From: Przewalskia tangutica
Lineage: Eukaryota > Streptophyta > Magnoliopsida > Solanales > Solanaceae
NCBI GenBank assembly: GCA_029844215.1
Contig: CM056723.1
Span: 90,450,790-90,514,789 of the forward strand
Direction of reading: 5' to 3'
Length of the DNA stretch: 64,000 bases
This document shows positions 57,653 to 64,000 of the stretch, in pieces (the first letter of the stretch is position 1; the number at the start of each line of letters is the position of its first letter). The notes beneath the pieces are model-generated. The model saw nothing but the letters and a program-made list of their open reading frames with translations, did not search any database and had not been told where the DNA came from. Position numbers and translations under genes: made by a program.

Positions 57653-59568
57653 CACAATAGTAGCAAGACAAGTCTTCCAACACTTAGAAAAATTTAGAGA
57701 AAACTTGTTCATGTTCAAGGTGCTCTCGGGTTTGCCCTCTAGCCAACAAGAATTTTTTTTCGTTTGTGGTTCAATAATCCCAACACTTTAAACCAAGGTT
57801 CCTAAGGGTATTGTAAGGGTATCTCAATAGAAAGATCCCGGAAAAGTATCGTTTTTGCGTTAGTCGCAAGGTGAAAACCTAAGTCGCTTTCATAGGTTTT
57901 GATTGGAAATTGAAGGGAAGTTATTTGTGAACTTCTAAGGGCTTCAAGTAGCAGATTTGAGTGTCAAGAAAATGAGCTAAGTTGCTAAGGAGCGACTTTG
58001 AATCTTGAAGTTGGATTAAGGCTTGTCAAGGTAACAATCTTGTTCTCTTAGTGTTATAAGATTGCATATTGTTGTAGTTATACTTTTTAACTAGCATGAG
58101 GTATATGTATTGAAGATTTATAAGTGTTATGGAATATTTGGAAGGAATCCGAAAGTTGCATGATTTAGCCTTTAAGATTGTAAATCAATTTAGTTACTAG
58201 TTTAGTCGTCGCATGTTATCTAAAGAGTTGATTAAAGTGGTTATAATTGTAACAACTAGTTGTGACTATATAACATGTTAGACTAAACAACTTGGATTGA
58301 ATAAGGAATTGGATAAGACCTTGTAGTGTGATGCATTATAGACGAGAATGGCATGGAATTATTGGACTGTTTTGTATTATTGTGGGGCAGAATTTTACAC
58401 GTCTTGTTAAGGCGTGTAATCCCCTTTGGATAGCTGAATTGTTGGGCCTTAAATGTGGCACGTTTGGTTGTTAAATTCGGGCCTTGAAAAAGGTGGAAAA
58501 GTATGTAGAAACAAAGGAAGTGTTGTCCGATTTTCCGTAGAATTTGGTGACTTTACACTTAGAATATTCACCGTTTGAAGCTAGAGGTTAATAGACGTAT
58601 TATGGCCATTATAGGTTGAAGTACTATGAGTAGTGTATTCTACTTGAAAGGTGGAAAAGCTAGCAAGGTTATAGTACTTTGGAGCATTTTGCTACTTGTC
58701 GATAATCGTCGCGAGGTATGTGAACCTCTTCCTTCTTTTGGCATGATTCTATGTACGGAATGTACATGTGGTGCTACTTCATGATTCCTTCTACTCTTAG
58801 AAGTTAAGAGGTATGTATGTTGATTTACTTTATGTAAAAGGTAGGTCTAAGTTATCCTAAGTTCTTACCAAGTCTTATGGGGGATGTTGGTAAGAGTCGT
58901 TAGGAAGTATTTGGAGCCGAGTTGACTTTGCTAATTTACTGCACGAATGAGAATAAGTATCGAACAAGCCATTGCAGCGTTAATAAAAGAAAATGTATCG
59001 ACAATCAATTATATTAAAATGAGTAGAATTCTCCATCTGCATAGAAACTAAGATAAGACAAAATTGTATTATATTTTCTAGATCATGGCTGCTTTAATAA
59101 GATTGTTATAAACGAGTATAACCTATTCACAACTCATAAAAGTATATGTTACTTAAATTAAAAGAGTTTATGTTATGAAGTTTTAAGACTATGAACCTTG
59201 AATTCTAAAAAGGTTATAAGACTTTACTTTTCAAGTTATGGGACTTGATTCTTAAAGAAAGGAATGATTTGATTTAAAAAGTTTGGTTGCCATGAATTAT
59301 TTCAAAAGTTAAGAGGCTTGATTTCAAAAGAGAATGTAACTTGAGTTTTCAAAGAAGAAGTTTATTGTTTAAAAAGAGAAGGAGCTTTAAGATTCTTTTA
59401 AGTATGTATGTACGTAGTACTTTTGGGTTTAATTTTTCCTAAAGTAATAGGGAATAAAAGTGTCTTAAGTTCTCTAAAGTGAAAAGGTTGTTATAATAGC
59501 TTTATGGGAAGTTGTTATAACGACTCAAGAAGAAGTGAAAAGAGGGTTTAAAATGTTATGTAAAGAAA

Positions 59569-60044
59569 CATTATCGCGTCCCAGGAATGGGCCGGGAAGT
59601 ATACCTTTATGGGCAGACTATATGACATTATCGCGTCCCAGGAATGGGCCGGGCAGTATACCTTTATGGGCAGACTATATGACATTATCGCGTCCCAGGA
59701 ATGGGCCGGGCAGTATACCTTTATGGGCAGACTATATGACATTATCGCGTCCCAGAATGGGTCGGGCAGTATACCTTTATGGGCAGACTATATGACATTA
59801 TCGCGTCGTGAATGGGCGGCGATACCTTTATGGGCAGACTATATGACATTATTGCGTCCCAGGAATGGGTCGGGCAATATACCTTTATGGGCAGACTATA
59901 TGACATTATCGCGTCCCAGGAATGGGTCGGGCAATATACCTTTATGGGCAGACTATATGACATTATCGTGTCCCAGGAATGGGCCGGACAGTATACCTTT
60001 ATGGGCAGACTATATGACATTATCGCGTCCCAAGAATGGGTCGA
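59569..60044. repeat. 57-bp minisatellite, eight units plus a partial unit
   Basis: Unit starts: 59569, 59626, 59683, 59740, 59796, 59847, 59904, 59961 and partial 60018. Most units are 57 bp (19 codons), one 56, one 51. Core CGCGTCCCAGGAATGGGCC and TATACCTTTATGGGCAGAC. Because 57 is a multiple of three, frames stay open through it on both strands; the predicted peptides are a by-product of the repeat. Confidence 0.93.
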
Positions 60045-60490
60045 GATCTGAGGATGATCCTCAGGAGTTCATTCGGCGAATCTGACGGACTATCACGGTA
60101 CTTAGGGCCTCGGAGACAGAGTCAGTTGTGTTAGCTTCTTACCGGTTACGCGATATTGCGTTGAACTGGTTTGAGTCATGGGAACTGTCGATGGGTGTGG
60201 GTGCTCTTCCAGCAGTTTGGGATGAGTTCACAGAGGTCTTTCTTGATCATTTTTTGCCTCCTGAGATGAGGAGAGCCCGTGTTAATAGGTTCTTGTCATT
60301 GAGGCAGAATGGGAGGACTATCAGAGAGTACAACCTGGAGTTTGACTCGTTGGCCAGGTATGCGCACACTATTGTGGCTGATATGGCAGACAGAGTTCAC
60401 CGCTATGTGATGGGGCTAGACCATTATATGATTACTGCATGCCTGAGAGTGGCCCTTCAGCCAGGTATGGATATTGCCAGGATGCAATTA
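60042..60490 (+). pseudogene. Captured Ty3/Gypsy gag segment inside an LTR
   Basis: Reads EDDPQEFIRRI, a TGA at 60083-60085, then continues in the same frame without stops: ASETESVVLASYRLRDIALN, WFESWELSMGVGALPAVWDE, FTEVFLDHFLPPEMRRARVN, REYNLEFDSLARYAHTIVAD and ALQPGMDIARMQ. This is the central retrotransposon gag (capsid) domain, usually in the internal region, here between an LTR minisatellite and the LTR 3' end. The frame runs on into LTR sequence to 60682. With a single stop and otherwise good sense it looks recent. Confidence 0.85.
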
Positions 60491-61075
60491 AGTTCACGAG
60501 ATTGTAATGACACGGTAGGATCTGGTATTTATTTTGTTTATATACTTGCCCCTGTCATTTTTTTGTACAGTTATGATTTGTTTACTGTACCTTATTACCG
60601 TTCCATATTCGGTACCTGTTGTACTGACCCCCTTCGGGGGGCTGCGTTCATGCCCGCAGGTATTAGGTACACAGGTTGGTGATCCTTGCTCTTAGGATCT
60701 CGGTTCAGTTTTGGGAAAAAACTCCATTTACTCCGGAGGCTTATCTTTTGGTACGGTTTCCCTGAGGTTGTAGATTTATGTATATTCAGGGGTATGGCGG
60801 GGCCCTGTCCCATCACAGTTGTTATGTTAAAACTCTTAGAGGTCTGTAGTCATATCTTGTGGGTCGGTTTGTAAAAAAGAAGGATGTAACTGCATTTGGT
60901 TATGTATGTATATACGTCCAAGGAGGTAGCCTTATCGGCTAACCTGTTTTTTTTATTTTTGTTGATTTATTTTTATAAGTTTCATGTATGTTCCGCTGAT
61001 TATCTCTGATGTATACCTGTAAGGGTGCCCAGGTAGGGCACCAGTCGCGGGCTCGGGGTCGGGTCGTGACAAAAG

Positions 61076-61087
61076 TGGTATCAGATC
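61076..61087 (+). other. Primer binding site (initiator Met tRNA type, one mismatch)
   Basis: TGGTATCAGATC, five bases after the LTR end; differs from TGGTATCAGAGC at one base. Confidence 0.82.
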
Positions 61088-61278
61088 AGTTATTCCTCGG
61101 AAAGTGTCTACAGACCGTGTCTAGTAGAGTCTTGATTATCGGTGTGTTGTGCACCACATCTATAATCAGGAGGTTGCAGGACATTTAGGATTGGTTTCCA
61201 TTCTTCTCTCTCTGAGATCGTGCAGTAGAGCTGTCATAGTAGGTTGAATTCTCTCTGACCTATTCTTATGTATCAGTT

Positions 61279-61353
61279 ATGCCTCCACGGAAGGCGACTA
61301 GGGCCCAGAAGGGCAAGGCAGCAGCAGGAGCTGCTAGTGGTCCACAGAGGGTT
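61279..61353 (+). pseudogene. Gag N-terminus cut by an LTR insertion
   Basis: ATG 61279 encodes MPPRKATRAQKGKAAAGAAS and five more residues before a reverse LTR begins at 61354. Basic, Ala-rich start as in gag of this group and parallel to MPPRRQ at 8104. Confidence 0.72.
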
Positions 61354-64000
61354 TGTCACGACCCGAACCCGGGCCCGTGACTGGTGCCTTACCCCGGGCA
61401 CCCAAGTAGCCATACATCAGAGTAATCAGCGGAATAAAACAAAACATCAAAATATTATGAAGTACGAAACAATAATCTGAGAAAAACTTGCCTTTCGGCA
61501 TATATATAAACAACAGCTTTTTCAACATGAACAGTTTAATCCTTTTCACAAACCACCTTACAAGATTACTGCACCTCTACGAATGATATGACAACAACGA
61601 CGGGGCGGGGCCGTCATACCACGAATGTAAGCTACAACAACAGGGACTATATCAAGATAAGCCTCGGAGAAACGGAGCTTTCCCAAAAGTGACTGCGACC
61701 CTAAGAGCGAGGATCAACGGCGGTGTACCTTTACTGCGGCGTGAACGCACTTCGAGGCGAGGTCGCATAACAGTGCAGTATGTGAAACTGAAAATAAATA
61801 CTGTAAATGAAATCATAGTAGTCTATACAAAGCAGGAGACATGTATGATAACCAAACTACAGTTTGACAATAAATAAGCAGTCATGTCAAGTCAGGGACT
61901 CACGCCCTCAAGTCATCACTAAAACATAACAATGGGTCTCACGCCCACAACATCAATCGTGCCCGTGGGACACATTCTCATCACGGCGATCTATGATATG
62001 AAAGCACCAAGGAACACATGAACACCAGGTCCCACCTGTGTTATAATAAAACCGTACGGGGTAAGTATGAAGGCATAGCCGACTACTAAAACCCACCGTA
62101 CCAACAAGGTCATAAACTGTATCATGAGATCTGTCTGGACCGTCACATGATCAAAGCTGGCCACTCGCTCGAGATCTAATGTGCGCGTCTAGCCACGGAA
62201 CTTCCCGCGACTCGCATAGGCCAAACTCATAGGCTGCATGAGGTATAACCCCGCGTCGGTAGCTACTCCGGCATCCGCCGGACGCGATCCGCATGGCCAC
62301 GTGGACCGCATGCCCATAAAGGACGCAAACTAACTCGGAACTCGTAGCTCGCGCAGGCCCACAGGACCCGCATGAGGTATTCTCGAATCATAGGTCCATC
62401 GACCCGCCTGAGTCTACCCCGCATCGGAGGGCAGCTTAACCTCCGGAACAGTCAAGGTGAGTGGTACAATACCAACATAACGGCTGATAGCGAAACTATT
62501 TAGGCGCAATCGAGGAAACCCTACAAACATCACAAGATACTAACACACGTAGCATCCTAGCATATGTACTTAACAAATCAACAAGAAAGTATTACAAGGC
62601 TATCACAACCCAACACAATCAAGTTATACACACAAGGCACTTTCTACTATATGATTAACAAGATCGGGTTTTTATCCCCAAAGTACTTCATACATTAACT
62701 CTTTGAAAGATACGTTACTTTCACAAAAACCACACAATACCCGTAGTATATGAAAATAGAGTGATTATCTTTTGAAGTAAATCAAAACACTTACCCTTGT
62801 AAAATCAAGTAACAACATTATTTTCCAAACGTCTAAGTTTGCCTAATTTCAAATGTTCACGTTTCTTATTTTAGAAGGGTTTCGTAGTTCATAGTCTTAT
62901 TCATTTAAGAATATAATTCTCTTTTAAACCATCTGAGAAACATAATCCTTATATGTGAGTAGGATATTCTTGTTTATAACAATCTTATTACAGCAGCCAT
63001 GATCTAGGAAATATCATTTTGTCTCATCTTAGCTTCTATGCAGATGGAAGTTTCTACTGGTTTTAATCTGTCAAAACATTTCCTTTTATTAACGCTGCAG
63101 TGGTTTGTCGATACACATTCTGATTTCCGAAATCAGTAAAACATTCTTAAGCCGTTATACCTAACTTCCCATAAAGCTAGTATAACTCTTAAGTTTTCAA
63201 AAACCAAGTATTACTCTCCTTTTAAAAAGATTCAAAAATCTTTTGAAATACTTCAAGTTCTTTATTATCACATAACCAACCAGTTATAGTTCAAATAAGT
63301 TACCTTTTAAAAACCACAAGTATTTTCTTACATACATAAAGCTGTTATAACCAACTTCCCATAAAGCCGTTATAACACTTTATGTTTTAGACCAACCAAA
63401 TACATTTAACACATGTACGTCTACCGTACTACATAGTTACACACATATCATGCTAGAAGAGATAGGAAGAGGTTCACATACCTCGCGACGAGTATCGACT
63501 AATAGCAAAACGCTCCAAGTATCTCAAGCCGTCGGCTACTCCTTAAGCCAAGTAGATCGCGCCACACGTAGTACTTCAACCTATAAGGCCACAAGGCGCT
63601 TATTAACATCTAGATCTTATCGTAGAACATTCTACAGAAAATTCAAAGACCTCCCCACAACAGCGTAAATCTCCTCTCTATCGGGCGGCTACCAAGCCAA
63701 CCAGGGGGTTATACGTTTAATCCGGACGTGCACAATTCTACCTCACGTAAAAGCTACACAAGTCTCATCAGATCTAAGTAAATACTGATTCAAGACTCTT
63801 CTTTCGAAAAGGTTTCTTATTATTCGTGCTTAAGTCAAAAGACATTGCCGATAACAACGTTGATTCTATATATAGTATACTTCAACTATATAGTCTAACA
63901 ATCGTGTAATTTCCAATTACAATAGAGGACACGATATTTACCTCGATAAGCCCATAATTATCCGAGTTTAAATGTCGATCCTGAGCAAGGTTTAGCTCCT
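61354..64000 (-). repeat. Reverse LTR (family A), truncated by the window end
   Basis: TGTCACGACCCGAACC at 61354, with GGGTT (61349-61353) as the probable left target duplication. Contains the CpG-rich block (62150-62440) and dyad modules at 63154-63186 and 63344-63376, and still continues at 64000 near the equivalent of about 5280 in the 5' LTR at 4147. Solo LTR or end of a longer element cannot be told. No gene inside. Confidence 0.88.

Larger units (their letters stand above)
57324..61071 (+). repeat. 5' LTR, family C, 3748 bp, with minisatellite and captured gag
   Basis: TATATAAG near 57645-57652, one dyad module at 59490-59521 (32 bp), a 57-bp tandem array at 59569-60044, a gag-coding segment at about 60042-60490, then the usual LTR 3' part (GTGCCCAGGTAGGGCACC ... 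GGGTCGTGACA). It is about 740 bases longer than the related solo LTR at 50888, which is about the length of the array plus gag. Confidence 0.87.
57324..61353 (+). mobile_element. Ty3/Gypsy element, 5' LTR, PBS and start of gag (family C)
   Basis: Starts TGTTACACCCCG at 57324, preceded by GTACT (57319-57323, probable left target duplication; the partner is outside the window). The LTR ends at 61071, the PBS follows, and a gag start at 61279 is cut at 61353 by a reverse LTR. Confidence 0.85.

Noticed and set aside
59535..60085. Open frames on both strands through the 57-bp repeat
   Set aside because: A 57-bp unit keeps any stop-free frame open; the 19-residue repeats (LSRPRNGPGSIPLWADYMT type) are a by-product.

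Overview
This window is repetitive, probably pericentromeric, plant nuclear DNA. It contains no host gene that I can support. Two kinds of reverse-transcribing element fill it: endogenous pararetrovirus copies (EPRVs, Caulimoviridae-like) and nested Ty3/Gypsy LTR elements with very long LTRs (2.4-3.8 kb). An eudicot host fits, and Solanaceae is plausible because related EPRVs are common there, but that is inference. I do not assign a virus genus.

Layout. 1-40155 is an EPRV cluster. Copy 1 (1-4146 plus 13866-14481) is a divergent lineage that still shows a movement protein, a coat-protein region with a CCHC knuckle, and an aspartic protease. Its 3' part was split by a 9.7-kb LTR element (4147-13865, TSD ATGAC). 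Copies 2 (14863-20689, +), 3 (20690-26450, +), 4 (26456-32139, -) and 5 (32140-34396 and 36754-40153, +) are units of about 5.7-5.8 kb. Each has the order PBS, leader, ORF1, remnant MP/CP, PR-RT-RNase H, ORF4, promoter and poly(A) signal. All four lack the same two blocks: the movement-protein core, and the coat-protein core with the zinc knuckle. Copies 2 and 3 are head-to-tail, 3 and 4 tail-to-tail, and 4 and 5 head-to-head, so the cluster contains multi-kilobase palindromes. Copy 5 is interrupted by a solo LTR (about 34397-36753, -).

40156-49372 is a reverse LTR (family B) interrupted by two solo LTRs with target duplications (40324-43660, TAATA; 45991-49184, CTAGA). 49373-56423 is the decayed inside of a Ty3/Gypsy element. 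Integrase is recognisable in it, and it is split by another solo LTR (50888-53896, CCTTA). Its 3' LTR (from 56424) is broken at 57323 by a further element. That element's 3.75-kb 5' LTR (57324-61071) carries a 57-bp minisatellite and a captured gag segment. Its gag start is in turn broken by a reverse LTR running off the window (61354-64000).

Sequence quality matters here. Copies of the same element differ mostly at CAG/CTG sites, where small indels and rearranged bases (CAG to CGA, CTG to ACG or GCG) cluster. This looks more like long-read consensus error at CHG-methylated sites than natural decay, so many frameshifts below may not be real. The most interesting signals are the MP- and CP-less EPRV units with their inverted arrangement, a 33-bp dyad module duplicated in the LTRs, and the gag and minisatellite inside one LTR.
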